A DNA stretch of 64,000 nt from Bryobacteraceae bacterium (GCA_019752335.1 JAIEMJ010000048.1:62001-126000), one strand, 5' to 3'; counted from the stretch's first letter, positions 43,811-52,988 are shown. Notes: a model not told the origin generated them from the letters alone. Translations and numbers: made by a program.

Positions 43811-44104
43811 CTAAGCGGACTCGTTTCTCACGATCTGCTCGGCGATCTCGGACGGATGACTGCGGACATAGGCCCAGGCGTTCACCAGATCCTCGGCGCG
43901 CAGTGCCGGACAAGCTTCGAGCAACTGCTGCTCCGACGTGCCCAGCCGTCGCGCTTGCTCCAGTAGCCACACCGGAATCCGCGTCCGGACCAAGCAGGGT
44001 TCGCCCCCGCAGACGCATCGAATTGCGTACCCACGGACCCTGGATGCGCCGGTTCGAGCGAAGCCACTGACGGCGCCCTCATAGGCGGGTCTTCTGATGC
44101 CCAT
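43811..44104 (-). CDS. DUF433 family antitoxin-like protein (orphan)
   Basis: 97 residues, ATG at 44102-44104. The DUF433 domain covers about residues 25-90: C-G-G-E-P-C-L-V-R-T-R-I-P-V-W-L-L-E-Q-A-R-R-L-G followed by E-D-L-V-N-A-W-A-Y-V-R-S-H-P. The usual pairing is with a PIN toxin downstream, but after the stop only 137 bases of unassigned sequence lie before the DUF2806 gene, and no toxin is visible. The N-terminal 24 residues (Gly/Ala/Arg-rich) do not match the family and may mark a different start. Confidence 0.7.
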   Translation of the reverse strand: MGIRRPAYEGAVSGFARTGASRVRGYAIRCVCGGEPCLVRTRIPVWLLEQARRLGTSEQQLLEACPALRAEDLVNAWAYVRSHPSEIAEQIVRNESA

Positions 44105-44161
44105 CTGCGATTTGAGGTGTCTCAGCAGCCTGCCCCCTTTCGGTCCACTGCCTCCCGTAAG

Positions 44162-44267
44162 GCGGACTTTAGTCCGCGCGGAGCTTCAGCTCCGCACATT
44201 CCCAGCCACCGGCTTCCTCAGCATCCAAGCAGGACGGAGCTAAAGCTCCGTGCGGACTAAAGTCCGC
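44162..44267. repeat. Inverted repeat element of nested palindromes
   Basis: Left arm 44162-44195 contains GCGGACTTTAGTCCGC and CGGAGCTTCAGCTCCG. The right arm 44235-44267 holds their near-mirror forms, GGAGCTAAAGCTCC and GCGGACTAAAGTCCGC, with about 39 bases between. The arms could fold as one large cruciform or as four small hairpins. It is REP-like in style, with no coding content. Confidence 0.75.
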
Positions 44268-44394
44268 TTTACTGGAGGCGGTCTCACTTGTACCGAAGAA
44301 ACGGAACCAAACTGAATCGGCGTCAAATACGCTCGCACACCGGTTTTTAAAGTCACGTCGTTGATACCAAGTGGTTAGTCGAAATAAGGCTTCT

Positions 44395-44485
44395 CTTGTT
44401 TCCGCCTGTCGCGTACCCACCAGCCACGCACGCAGTAAGTGGCTCGTTCTCAGCGGCGGTCATTCCTCCGTTGCCGCCCCGGCGA
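44395..44485. repeat. Dispersed repeat, copy 3
   Basis: Contains CCGCCTGTCGCGTACCCACC, GCCACGCACGCAG, TGGCTCGTTCTCAGCGGCG and CCTCCGTTGCCGCCCCGG, the same blocks as copy 2 in the same order but lacking the central 230 bases. The rest of the 44105-44600 gap holds this element and the palindromic repeat and no gene. Confidence 0.6.
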
Positions 44486-44600
44486 TGCCCAGTTCACACA
44501 AATCTGGCATCCACCCTAAATCCCTGAAGCCAATCGCCTGAAGCGCCAAATCCCCGGCGGTGTCGCCGGGAATTTTTGCTCCCCTGTGCCACAATAAAGC

Positions 44601-45136
44601 ATGAGCGGCGGACAGAAACGACTCGCCGTCCTGCTCCTGGCCCTCTTTGCCATTAGCGGATCCGCCCAGCCTGCACGATTGGTGAACCAGGCTTACGGGT
44701 TTTCCGTGCAAGTCCCAAAAGGCTGGAGTGAGATGGCTATCGGCGCCAAGGGTCTGCCTGTGTTTGCCAATTTTCCCTGGTCCCAGTTGGATGGACAAAG
44801 CAGCCTGCCCGCGATACTGCTTTTATCCAGATCATCGCGGCTACCGACCTTTCGGCGCGGCACCAGCACTACTCGATCAAGGAATGGGCGGACTTTGACG
44901 AATTCAGGGCCACCGGGGCGGTCTCGCGCGAGCGAATCAACCTGCCTGCGTCATCCGGAATCCAGCACACGATCTTGCTTCGTTTCCGGACTCCGCAAGA
45001 ACATCTCGTCGCCGTCCATTGGGAATTCCGTGGCAGGCGTCTTGCCACCTACCTGACCTGCGCGGCGGGCGATCTAAAAGCCCGGCAGTACGAGCTGGTG
45101 CTCAAGAACCTCATGCGGAGCCTGAAGAAAGAATAG
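44601..45136 (+). pseudogene. Small secreted protein with single-base frameshift
   Basis: A signal peptide (L-A-V-L-L-L-A-L-F-A-I-S-G-S-A) and a domain start G-F-S-V-Q-V-P-K-G-W-S read from 44601. After L-D-G-Q-S-S-L-P-A near 44811 the frame is lost and the sense continues one register over: T-A-F-I-Q-I-I-A-A-T-D-L, then Q-E-H-L-V-A-V-H-W-E-F-R-G-R-R-L and L-V-L-K-N-L-M-R-S-L-K-K-E, stopping at TAG 45134-45136. A one-base deletion near 44811-44815 explains it. Whether it is real or a sequencing error cannot be told. Intact, the protein would be about 178 residues, function unknown. Confidence 0.65.
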
Positions 45137-45138
45137 AA

Positions 45139-45255
45139 TCAACTACTTCCCGGTTCGTTTCGCAAGACGCCGGAGATGAACGTCAAGAGCACCAGCGCGA
45201 GGAGGAGCCAGCACAACGACGACCAATGCAACAGCAAGCCCGGTTGCGCTGAGCC
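45139..45255 (-). pseudogene. Possible 3' remnant of a membrane protein
   Basis: On the minus strand a frame ending TGA at 45139-45141 reads a hydrophobic helix (C-W-L-L-L-A-L-V-L-L-T-F-I-S-G-V-L) and a polar tail, N-E-P-G-S-S. No start is visible. It could be chance, since the plus strand is GC-rich here; it is listed because it looks like the end of a transmembrane protein. Confidence 0.22.
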
Positions 45256-45260
45256 TGGTT

Positions 45261-45289
45261 TTGGGGACAACTCCGGGGACTGTCCCCAA
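45261..45289. repeat. Small hairpin repeat, GGGGAC type
   Basis: TTGGGGACA and TGTCCCCAA arms around an 11-base loop that itself contains GGGGAC. Likely a REP-like unit. Confidence 0.5.
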
Positions 45290-45327
45290 TGCCCCCGTAG
45301 GCACCGACCCTGAGGAAATGCGTTATT

Positions 45328-45344
45328 GTGTACACAGAGTACAC
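45328..45344. promoter_or_regulatory. Operator upstream of Phd/YefM antitoxin
   Basis: GTGTAC and GTACAC arms separated by ACAGA, only three bases before the ATG at 45348. This is typical of autoregulated antitoxin operons of the Phd/YefM family. Confidence 0.65.
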
Positions 45345-45347
45345 ACT

Positions 45348-45614
45348 ATGGAAATCGAAAAGATTGGCATGCGTGAGTTCCGCGAGAACCTGGCGGGTTA
45401 CCTCGAAAGCGGGAAGCCGCTTGCGATCACTCGTCATGGCGAGACGCTTGGCTTCTACATTCCGGCTCAGAAGCGGAGCCGCAAGGCGGAGGTGGAAGCC
45501 ATGCGCGCTGCCGCTAAAGATCTGGACGCCATGATCGCCACGTGGGGCGCGTCGGAGGATGAGCTCATGGAAGAGTACCAGGAGATCCGGCAGTCCAGAC
45601 GCGGCCAACCCTAG
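45348..45614 (+). CDS. Phd/YefM-type antitoxin, no toxin partner
   Basis: 88 residues from ATG 45348 (M-E-I-E-K-I-G-M-R-E-F-R). The N-terminal Phd/YefM dimerisation and DNA-binding fold is clear: E-F-R-E-N-L-A-G-Y-L, then K-P-L-A-I-T-R-H-G-E-T-L-G-F-Y-I-P. The C-terminal tail is acidic and would clamp a toxin of the Doc or RelE type. Downstream, convergent, is the methylmalonyl-CoA mutase gene, so no toxin gene is present. It may be a solitary regulator that protects against related toxins elsewhere. The start is close behind a palindromic operator. Confidence 0.8.
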   Translation: MEIEKIGMREFRENLAGYLESGKPLAITRHGETLGFYIPAQKRSRKAEVEAMRAAAKDLDAMIATWGASEDELMEEYQEIRQSRRGQP

Positions 45615-47105
45615 CTAGCCCGCATTCTCCTGATACTCGCCGAAGACGCGGCGCAGGCGGTCGGAGATTTCGCCTACCGTTGCGTAGGCCTCGCAACTGG
45701 CCAGGATGTGCGGCAGCAGGTTGTCCGGGCCGCGGGCGGCGGACTCCAAATTCTGCAAAGCGGCCTCCACCTGGCTGGCGCTGCGGCTGGCGCGGACGGC
45801 GCGGAGCCGTTCGACTTGTTGCGCTTCTAGCGCCGGGTCCAGCTTGAAGATCGGAATCGGAGTGCCGCCGGTTTGGGCGAATTGGTTCACCCCCACGATC
45901 ACCGTCTTCCCGGACTCAATCCCGCGCTGATACTCGTAAGCCGCATTCTGAATCTCGCGCTGGATGTAGCCTTGCTCGATGGCCGCGATGGCGCCACCCA
46001 TCGCGTCGATCTGAGCCAGATACGCCTCGGCGCCGGCGGCGATTTCGTCCGTCAACCGCTCGACGTAGACGCTGCCGCCCAGCGGATCGGGCTCACGGGC
46101 GACGCCGCTTTCGTGCGCGATCACCTGCTGGGTACGCAGGGCCAGTAGGGCGCTTTCGGCGGTGGGCAGAGAGAGGGCCTCGTCGCGCGAATTCGTATGC
46201 AAGGACTGGGTGCCGCCCAGCACGGCGGCCATCGCTTGCAGCGCCACGCGGACGACGTTGTTATCGGGCTGCTGCGCCGTTAGCGTCGCGCCGGCGGTTT
46301 GCGTGTGGAAGCGCAGTTGGTGGCTCTTCGGATTCAACGCGCCGAAGCGATCCCGCATCAGGTGGGCGTAGAGGCGGCGCGCGGCGCGGAATTTGGCGAT
46401 CTCCTCGAAGAAGTCATTGTGGGCGTTGAAGAAGAAGGACAGGCGCGGCGCGAAGGAGTCCACCGGGAGCCCGGCGTCGATGGCGGCCTGGATGTAGGCG
46501 ATGGCGTTGGCGAGCGTGAAGGCCACCTCCTGCACGGCGGTGGACCCGGCTTCGCGAATGTGGTAGCCGGAGATGGAGATCGTGTTCCATTCGGGCACTT
46601 CCCGGCCCGCCCAGGCGAAGAGGTCCGTGATGATGCGCATCGCGGGGCGCGGCGGGTAAATGTAGGTGCCGCGCGCGATGTACTCCTTCAGGATGTCGTT
46701 CTGGATGGTGCCGTTCAGCTTGCGCGTGTCGGCGCCTTGGCGCCGCGCGACCAGCACGTAGAGCGAGAGCAGAATCGACGCCGTCGAGTTGATCGTCATC
46801 GACGTGGAGACTTTTTCGAGCTCGATGCCCCGGAAGAGGACCTCCATATCGGCGGCCGACGAAATCGCCACACCCACGCGGCCCACTTCGCCCGCCGCCA
46901 TCGCATGGTCAGCGTCGTAGCCCATTTGCGTGGGCAGGTCGAAGGCGACGGAGAGTCCGGTGGTGCCTTGGGAGAGCAAATAGTGATAGCGCTCGTTGGC
47001 TTCCTGCGCCGTGCCGAAGCCGGCGTATTGGCGCATGGTCCACAGTCGGCGGCGGTACATGTCGGCGTGGATGCCTCGAGTGTAGGGAAATTCGCCGGGG
47101 CTCAT
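45615..47105 (-). CDS. Methylmalonyl-CoA mutase family, large (catalytic) subunit
   Basis: 496 residues, containing most of the TIM-barrel catalytic domain: [52 protein letters not shown] and [11 protein letters not shown]. The B12-binding domain (D-x-H-x-x-G) is absent, as expected for the split-subunit type. The first 50 or so residues of the usual N terminus are missing; no start upstream is available. The B12 subunit and epimerase are not in the window. It isomerises an acyl-CoA such as methylmalonyl-CoA to succinyl-CoA. Confidence 0.88.
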   Translation of the reverse strand: MSPGEFPYTRGIHADMYRRRLWTMRQYAGFGTAQEANERYHYLLSQGTTGLSVAFDLPTQMGYDADHAMAAGEVGRVGVAISSAADMEVLFRGIELEKVSTSMTINSTASILLSLYVLVARRQGADTRKLNGTIQNDILKEYIARGTYIYPPRPAMRIITDLFAWAGREVPEWNTISISGYHIREAGSTAVQEVAFTLANAIAYIQAAIDAGLPVDSFAPRLSFFFNAHNDFFEEIAKFRAARRLYAHLMRDRFGALNPKSHQLRFHTQTAGATLTAQQPDNNVVRVALQAMAAVLGGTQSLHTNSRDEALSLPTAESALLALRTQQVIAHESGVAREPDPLGGSVYVERLTDEIAAGAEAYLAQIDAMGGAIAAIEQGYIQREIQNAAYEYQRGIESGKTVIVGVNQFAQTGGTPIPIFKLDPALEAQQVERLRAVRASRSASQVEAALQNLESAARGPDNLLPHILASCEAYATVGEISDRLRRVFGEYQENAG

Positions 47106-47106
47106 G

Positions 47107-47370
47107 TCACGTGCGATTGATTTTGCGGGCGCGGAAAAAGGAATAAATGCCGTAGCCGGCCATCACCAGGAAGAAAAAAATGCTGGCGGCGAGGAGCATG
47201 ATGGAGCTGGCAGAGTCGTTGAAGTCACCCCATTTGCGGATGGTTGAGCCCAGGATCATCACCGCGAAGACGATGAAAACAAAGCCGATCATCTCATTCC
47301 ACATGACACGGAGCGGTTTCAGGACACCGGGGATGACGGTGCTCGCGAATTGCTTCACCAGGTTCCACAT
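47107..47370 (-). CDS. Small membrane protein beside mutase
   Basis: 87 residues from the ATG at 47368-47370, or 93 from 47388. Two hydrophobic spans ([13 protein letters not shown] and [15 protein letters not shown]) with a short polar loop and a basic C terminus. No family recognised. Stop TGA at 47107-47109 is followed after one base by the mutase ATG (47105), so the two are in one transcript. Function unknown. Confidence 0.65.
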   Translation of the reverse strand: MWNLVKQFASTVIPGVLKPLRVMWNEMIGFVFIVFAVMILGSTIRKWGDFNDSASSIMLLAASIFFFLVMAGYGIYSFFRARKINRT

Positions 47371-47510
47371 AGGCGGGGGCACTCTCATGCTATCAGAGTC
47401 TCCGCCGATAACTTGGATGAAGCCTGCCGCCTCGCGCGCGCATCCACCTGTTTAGCGGACCAAAATGCTAGCCTGGAGTAGAGAGCTGGCTGCTGGGAAA
47501 GGAACCGAAA

Positions 47511-47807
47511 TTGGACGATCGCCTGAAAGAGTTAATGCAGGAGTTGGGCAACGCGATCAATGAATCGCTGTCCGAGTCCGATCGCATCGCCAGCGCCATC
47601 GGGGACATCAAGCGGTCGGGTTACGATGTCTTCCTGGTCCTTGAGGCCACCATCGGTTTCAACAAGCGCGACAGCGATGACGAAAGCGACGATGAGACCC
47701 CGGAGGAGCGCCCGGCGACCTTTGAGTCAGCCGGCACGGTGAAGTGGACTTCGCAGGATGCCAAATTCCTGAAGGCCCTACGCATCTCGATGGAAGAAGA
47801 TCGCTAA
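47511..47807 (+). CDS. Small acidic hypothetical protein
   Basis: 98 residues from a TTG at 47511, preceded by AAAGGAA as ribosome-binding site. N-terminal half helical (L-K-E-L-M-Q-E-L-G-N-A-I-N-E-S-L), then V-F-L-V-L-E-A-T-I-G-F and a run of acidic residues (D-D-E-S-D-D-E-T). Ends with K-F-L-K-A-L-R-I-S-M-E-E-D. No signal peptide. It may be a regulator or adaptor; no family recognised. It is convergent with the PEP-CTERM gene and ends three bases from it. Confidence 0.6.
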   Translation: MDDRLKELMQELGNAINESLSESDRIASAIGDIKRSGYDVFLVLEATIGFNKRDSDDESDDETPEERPATFESAGTVKWTSQDAKFLKALRISMEEDR

Positions 47808-47810
47808 GCT

Positions 47811-48533
47811 CTAGCGCGGAGCGCGCCGGCGGCGGAAGATTCCCAAGCCAACGAGGGCGCTGCCGAGCATCATCCAGGTGCCGGGCTCTGGCACCCCGCT
47901 GATGAGCGTCTGCGAGACGCTCGCCCCACCCACATTTTGGTAAACGTAGGCGGACGGGAAGCTCCGCCCGTTGCTCATTGCCAACCACGCCGCGGCCCAG
48001 CCCAGCACGTCAGGATCGGTCGGATTCGCGACGGAGGAAGATTGCTGAATGCGGCCCGCGCTGAAGCCGTCGCCGTTGTCGTGAATGATGTCCCAGGCCG
48101 CAAGTTGAAAGCCTGCCGCTTGCTGACGCTTCACCAGCGGGTCGGACTGCGTGTTGATCGTGGGCAGCGTGTTCCGTAACATCCAGGCGATGCGCGTCCC
48201 GTTGTTGATGGCGTTCGGGCCCAGCACGTTCACGTTGTAGTTGCCGTTCGAGATCAGCGTAAAGAAGTCCGCGCAGATGGCGTCGACCGTGAAGAGGCCG
48301 TCAATCAGTAGGTTCGCGATGCCCGCGCTGGTGTTGACGTTAATGGTCTGTGTCCCCGGCGAAGTGCCGCCGCCTTGCGCGGGCAGGAGTTGGTCACCCG
48401 CCTGATAGGTGGCACTGAACCAGATGTCAAACGAACGCAACGGGTCGTCGCCCGAGTAGCCCAACGTGGTAGCGTTTGCCCCCGCCAGAGTCAAAGAAAC
48501 AACCAGGACTGCTTGGATCGCCAACTTACGCAT
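47811..48533 (-). CDS. PEP-CTERM sorting-domain protein
   Basis: 240 residues with signal peptide (M-R-K-L-A-I-Q-A-V-L-V-V-S-L-T-L-A-G-A) and a C-terminal PEP-CTERM signal: V-P-E-P-G-T-W, a hydrophobic span and the basic tail F-R-R-R-R. The middle is a low-complexity beta-rich exoprotein with conserved N-G-T-R-I-A-W-M-L and A-A-W-D-I-I-H-D-N-G motifs. Such proteins are cut by an exosortase (EpsH) and anchored or released at the outer surface. No exosortase gene lies in the window. It is divergent from the S8 peptidase gene. Confidence 0.88.
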   Translation of the reverse strand: MRKLAIQAVLVVSLTLAGANATTLGYSGDDPLRSFDIWFSATYQAGDQLLPAQGGGTSPGTQTINVNTSAGIANLLIDGLFTVDAICADFFTLISNGNYNVNVLGPNAINNGTRIAWMLRNTLPTINTQSDPLVKRQQAAGFQLAAWDIIHDNGDGFSAGRIQQSSSVANPTDPDVLGWAAAWLAMSNGRSFPSAYVYQNVGGASVSQTLISGVPEPGTWMMLGSALVGLGIFRRRRAPR

Positions 48534-48581
48534 ACACGGCTATCGGCAGACGAAAGCCAGACGGCTACGGTCGTTGTCCCT

Positions 48582-48757
48582 AGGTGTTACCAGGGAAACA
48601 CCTTAGTTGACGTACCCCCCTTTGGGGCTAAAGGGGAATATAAGTACTATTACACTTAGTAATCTCATTACTAAGTTCCTATCTAGTCTCAATTGACAAG
48701 ATGGTACCAAGTCTCCCAGGACTAATCTTCAGTACGTACGGTACAATTCACCAATAA
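48582..48757. promoter_or_regulatory. Regulatory region with three palindromes between PEP-CTERM and subtilase genes
   Basis: AGGTGTT/AACACCT at 48582-48603, CCCCTTT/AAAGGGG at 48617-48636, and a perfect ACTTAGTAAT/ATTACTAAGT pair around CTC at 48654-48676. The 224-base gap is unusually AT-rich and is probably where both divergent genes are controlled. The factor is unknown. Confidence 0.45.
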
Positions 48758-51700
48758 ATGGTGCTCACTCGGCCTTTTCGTACTGTACTGTATTTCCTAG
48801 TTCTAAAAACTCTTGCGGTCGCCCAGACACAAGCGCAGATACGCACCGAACAGGTGATGGGCCATTCGGCGATGGCCTCCGAGGTCCTGGTGCGTCCACG
48901 GGCGGGAGTTACCCGGGCGCAAGTGGCGGCGGCTTTCGATGGTGAGGTGCTGGCGGCGGGAAACTCCGGTTGGGTTCGCGTGCGGTCCCGGTCTCTCGGC
49001 GCTTCGGCTTTGATGAGCGCTACGTCGAATAGTAACCTGGTTTCTGAGACGCACCCAAACTACATCCTCCGCATCACGGACACGCTGCCCGCGGATCCGG
49101 AATTCAGTAACCTGTACGGCTTGCGCAATACCGGACAAACCATCAAGGGACAAGCGGGTGTCGCGGGCGCCGACATCAGCGCCGTGAAGGCCTGGGATAT
49201 TACAATCGGCACCCGCTCCACCCTGGTGGGCGTCGTGGACACCGGCATCGACTATAACCATCCGGACTTAGTCGATAACGTCTGGTCCGCGCCCGCGCCG
49301 TATACGATCACCATCGGGAGTAACACCTATACCTGTCCAGCCGGTAGCCATGGCTTCAATGCCTACGCGCTCAATTGCGACCCGCTCGATGACAATAACC
49401 ACGGTACCCACGTCTCCGGCACGATCGGCGCGCGCGGGAACAACAACCTGGGCGTGGCGGGAGTAAATTGGAAGGCCTCCCTCGTCGGCATCAAGATCCT
49501 GAACCAGTTTGGCTTTACGTCCTCGGCGGATGCCATCAATGGCCTGGAAGCCGCGATTCAGATGAAGGCGCAGGGCATCAACATCCGCGTGCTGAACGCG
49601 AGTTGGGGAACCGCGGCGGCATCGCCAGCGCTGGAGCAAGCCATTGCCAAGGCCAATGCCAACGACATTCTTTTTGTAGCCTCGGCCGGGAACGCGGCAT
49701 TGAGCAACGATGTCTTTCCCGCCTATCCAGGCAGCTTCAAGCAGCCCAACATCGTTTCGGTGGCCGCCACGGACAATCGGGATCAACTGGCGGCGTTTTC
49801 AAGCTTCGGGCCCACCACGGTCCACTTGGGCGCGCCCGGCGTGAATGTCCTGTCCACCTTCATCGGAGGCGCATATCAGACACTGAACGGCACCTCCATG
49901 GCGGCGCCGCATGTCACCGGATCAGTCGCGCTGATTCTGTCGCGTTGCGCGCTGAACACCGCCGCGCTCAAACAACTGTTGCTGAACAGCGTGGATCCGT
50001 TGCCGTCGCTGGCCGGCTTGACCATTTCGGGCGGGCGCCTCAATGTCTACCGCGCGCTGCAGCAATGTGGCGCGACCGCGGCGCCGGACTTCCAGCTCTC
50101 GGCCAGCCCCTCCAATCTCAGCATCATACCCGGCGAAACGGCCACCACGCGCATCGACGTGCAGCAGCTCTTCGGGCTCACCGGCTCCGTGACGCTTTCT
50201 GTCACGGGGCTGCCGGCCGGCGTGACGCCGCTGATCCTGCCAGGGACGGTCACCGGCTCCGGCAGCGCGATGCTCTCCTTTGCGGTGGACCCATCCACGG
50301 TCCGCGGCACTTACGCGGTGATGGTGAATGGCGTCGACAGCGCGGGAACGACGAACAGCGTGCGCCTTTCGCTCGCAATCTTCGCGCCGGAGTTCGCTTT
50401 GTCCGGGTCATCCACCGCGCAGCTCTCTTCCTTGGCCCCACTGAGTCTGCCGGTCAGCGTGGCGAGTATCGGCGGCTTCAACGGCGTCGTCCAACTCGCG
50501 GCCTCCGGACTACCGGCGGGCGTCACCGCCTCGTTCACCCCGCCCACGGTGACGGGATCCGGCTTCTCCACCATGACCCTGACGGCAAGCCCGCAGGCGA
50601 CCGTAGGCAACACGACGATTACGGTGCAGGGCGCATCAGGAGCTTTGGTGCGGACGATGACCATCGCCCTGAGCGTCGTCGCGCCACCCGATATGTCGGT
50701 GACGTTGTCGCCGGCCGTGCTGAACCTGGCTCCCGGTGGGCCGGGGTCCACGGACGTTACTATCGTGCCCTTAACCCGCTTCACGTCGGGCGTCACCCTC
50801 AGCGCGGCTGGACTCCCCCCAGGCTTCACCGCCACCTTCTCTCCGTCCACCTTGCCCACCACCTCCGGCACGTCGACGCTGTCCGTCGTCGCCGCCGCGA
50901 ACGCGACGCCGGGCTCCTACCCGGTGAGTGTCCAAGCCACCGCGGGTACCCTGGTGCGCACGGCGACGCTGCAACTGAACGTCGTCGCCCTGCCGGTGCT
51001 GACGGTGACTCTGCCGGCCACGGTTGACGTAGGCGCCACCACCGCGGTCAACATCACCCTTCCCGCACCCGCGCCCGTGGGTGGTTTGGATGTCACCGTC
51101 ACCACGAGCAACGCGGCCGTGGGTACGCTGAACCGTTCGACGATCTTCATTCCCGGCGGCCAGCCCAGTTCCACGCGCGTGACCCTCACCGGGGCGAGCG
51201 CTGGCCTGACCACCGTAACCGCACTGGCCAATGGCTACGGGCCAGGCAGCGCCACCGTCCGCGTCGGCGCGGTGGCGCCGGTGAACGGCACGCTCACCTT
51301 CGCGCCCGCGGCCTTGACGCTCAGCCCGGGAGCCAGCCAGACGCTGAACCTGTTGCTATCCCCGCCCGCGCCGGCCGCGGGTCTGCTGCTCTCGCTGATC
51401 TCGAACAATCCGCTGGTAGCCAGCGTCCCCTTCGTCCTCAACGTACCCGGCAACGCCACCACCCTGCCGGTGCCGGTAACCGCGCTCAGCGCGGGCTCGG
51501 CGACGATCAACGCGGCCGCGCCCAACTACACGCTCACCACGGCGAGCATCACCGTATCGAACGCCACGCCGGTGCTCCTCCTCACCACCACCTCGCTCGC
51601 GACGGGCCAAGCTGGCCAGCCGTACACCCAAACGCTGGCCGCGATGGGCGGCACGCCTCCCTACGGGTGGACGATCAGCGGCAGCCTGCCGAATGGCCTC

Positions 51701-52972
51701 TCGCTGAACCCGGCGACGGGCGTCCTCAGCGGCACGCCCACCGTGGCCGTCAGCAGCTTGCCGCTCACCTTCCGCGTCGCCGACGCGGCGGGCCAATCGG
51801 CCATGGTCACCCTGCCATTGACGATTCAGCCCGCGCCGAGCGGCAGCGCTCTGCGCCTGCCCGCCAGCCTGTCGTTAACCGCCGGCCAGGATGCCACTCT
51901 GCTGATCGAACTGCCGGGCCCGGCACCCTCGGGCGGTGTCCTCCTGACGCTGGGCAGCAACAATCCGCTCGTCGCCAGCGTCAACGTGGCCGCGCTCTTC
52001 ATTCCGGCGGGCCTGTCGAATACCACCCGCGCGCGGGTGACGGGGCTAAGCGCGGGCAACGCGCTCATCACGGTCTCGGCCGACGGCTACGCGCCGGCCA
52101 CCACGTCCATCCAGGTGGGTGGAGGCACGGGAACGCTCACCTTCCTGCCGGGTGCGTTGAGCCTGGTGGCGCCGTCGTCGCAGAATGTTCCGCTCACGCT
52201 CTCGCCCCCGGCGCCCGCGGGAGGATTGCTGATCACGTTTTCTTCGACGAATGCCTCGGTCGCCACCGCGCCGTTGACGCTCCTGGCGGGCCCGAATGCC
52301 AGTAGCGTCAGCGTGCCCGTATCGGTGCTGGCGGCCGGTAACGCGTCCATCACCGCGGCGGCCACAGGCTACACTTCGGCGAGCACCGCGCTTACCGTCT
52401 CAGGCGCTCCGCCTCCACTGTCTATCTTGGCGACGCCACTGGCGGCGGGCGAAGTGGGCCAGTTCTACTCACAGCGCATCGCGGCCTCGGGCGGAACGCA
52501 GCCGTACCAGTGGAGCGTAGTCGGTTCGCTTCCGGCCGGGCTGACCTTGAATAGCCAGACCGGCGTCTTGAGCGGCCTGCCGGCCCTCGCGGGCTCCAGC
52601 ACGATTCTGATCCGGGTGAGCGATGCGGGAGTGCCGGTGCAGTCCGTGACGCTGCCGTTCAGCCTCACGATCAACCCCGCCAAGCCAGCGGGCAACGCCG
52701 TCGTCTTGCCCCCCTTAGTGTCGATGAGTGTGGGGACGGAGACGACACTGGTAGTCAGCCTTCCGTCCCCGGCTCCAGCCGGCGGAGTCGACCTCGTGCT
52801 CACCAACAGCAGCCCCAGCATCGCCGGGCTCAACGTGATCTACCTCTTCCTGCCAGCCGGCCAAACGACCACCACCCGAGCGCGCCTGACGGGACTCACG
52901 CCCGGACAATCGACAATCAGCGTATCGGCGCCAGGCTACGCCACGGCTAACACCGTCGTGCAGGTGAACTAG
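48758..52972 (+). CDS. Giant secreted S8 serine protease with Ig-like repeats
   Basis: 1404 residues. A signal peptide (about residues 1-26) and propeptide (to about 100) precede a subtilase domain: Asp161 in V-V-D-T-G-I-D-Y, His215 in N-N-H-G-T-H-V-S-G and Ser380 in G-T-S-M-A-A-P-H. From about residue 440 there are tandem Thr/Ser/Ala/Pro-rich beta-sandwich repeats, including two He_PIG-like units (G-Q-P-Y-T-Q-T-L-A-A-M-G-G-T-P-P-Y and G-Q-F-Y-S-Q-R-I-A-A-S-G-G). No sorting signal or autotransporter domain at the C terminus. Likely a secreted or surface protease or adhesin. Confidence 0.9.
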   Translation: MVLTRPFRTVLYFLVLKTLAVAQTQAQIRTEQVMGHSAMASEVLVRPRAGVTRAQVAAAFDGEVLAAGNSGWVRVRSRSLGASALMSATSNSNLVSETHPNYILRITDTLPADPEFSNLYGLRNTGQTIKGQAGVAGADISAVKAWDITIGTRSTLVGVVDTGIDYNHPDLVDNVWSAPAPYTITIGSNTYTCPAGSHGFNAYALNCDPLDDNNHGTHVSGTIGARGNNNLGVAGVNWKASLVGIKILNQFGFTSSADAINGLEAAIQMKAQGINIRVLNASWGTAAASPALEQAIAKANANDILFVASAGNAALSNDVFPAYPGSFKQPNIVSVAATDNRDQLAAFSSFGPTTVHLGAPGVNVLSTFIGGAYQTLNGTSMAAPHVTGSVALILSRCALNTAALKQLLLNSVDPLPSLAGLTISGGRLNVYRALQQCGATAAPDFQLSASPSNLSIIPGETATTRIDVQQLFGLTGSVTLSVTGLPAGVTPLILPGTVTGSGSAMLSFAVDPSTVRGTYAVMVNGVDSAGTTNSVRLSLAIFAPEFALSGSSTAQLSSLAPLSLPVSVASIGGFNGVVQLAASGLPAGVTASFTPPTVTGSGFSTMTLTASPQATVGNTTITVQGASGALVRTMTIALSVVAPPDMSVTLSPAVLNLAPGGPGSTDVTIVPLTRFTSGVTLSAAGLPPGFTATFSPSTLPTTSGTSTLSVVAAANATPGSYPVSVQATAGTLVRTATLQLNVVALPVLTVTLPATVDVGATTAVNITLPAPAPVGGLDVTVTTSNAAVGTLNRSTIFIPGGQPSSTRVTLTGASAGLTTVTALANGYGPGSATVRVGAVAPVNGTLTFAPAALTLSPGASQTLNLLLSPPAPAAGLLLSLISNNPLVASVPFVLNVPGNATTLPVPVTALSAGSATINAAAPNYTLTTASITVSNATPVLLLTTTSLATGQAGQPYTQTLAAMGGTPPYGWTISGSLPNGLSLNPATGVLSGTPTVAVSSLPLTFRVADAAGQSAMVTLPLTIQPAPSGSALRLPASLSLTAGQDATLLIELPGPAPSGGVLLTLGSNNPLVASVNVAALFIPAGLSNTTRARVTGLSAGNALITVSADGYAPATTSIQVGGGTGTLTFLPGALSLVAPSSQNVPLTLSPPAPAGGLLITFSSTNASVATAPLTLLAGPNASSVSVPVSVLAAGNASITAAATGYTSASTALTVSGAPPPLSILATPLAAGEVGQFYSQRIAASGGTQPYQWSVVGSLPAGLTLNSQTGVLSGLPALAGSSTILIRVSDAGVPVQSVTLPFSLTINPAKPAGNAVVLPPLVSMSVGTETTLVVSLPSPAPAGGVDLVLTNSSPSIAGLNVIYLFLPAGQTTTTRARLTGLTPGQSTISVSAPGYATANTVVQVN

Positions 52973-52988
52973 AGTCGCTGACCGTGAC

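Noticed and set aside
48580-48757. A riboswitch such as c-di-GMP-I before the S8 peptidase
   Set aside because: The hairpins do not carry the conserved bases of that class as far as I can see, and the region is divergent.
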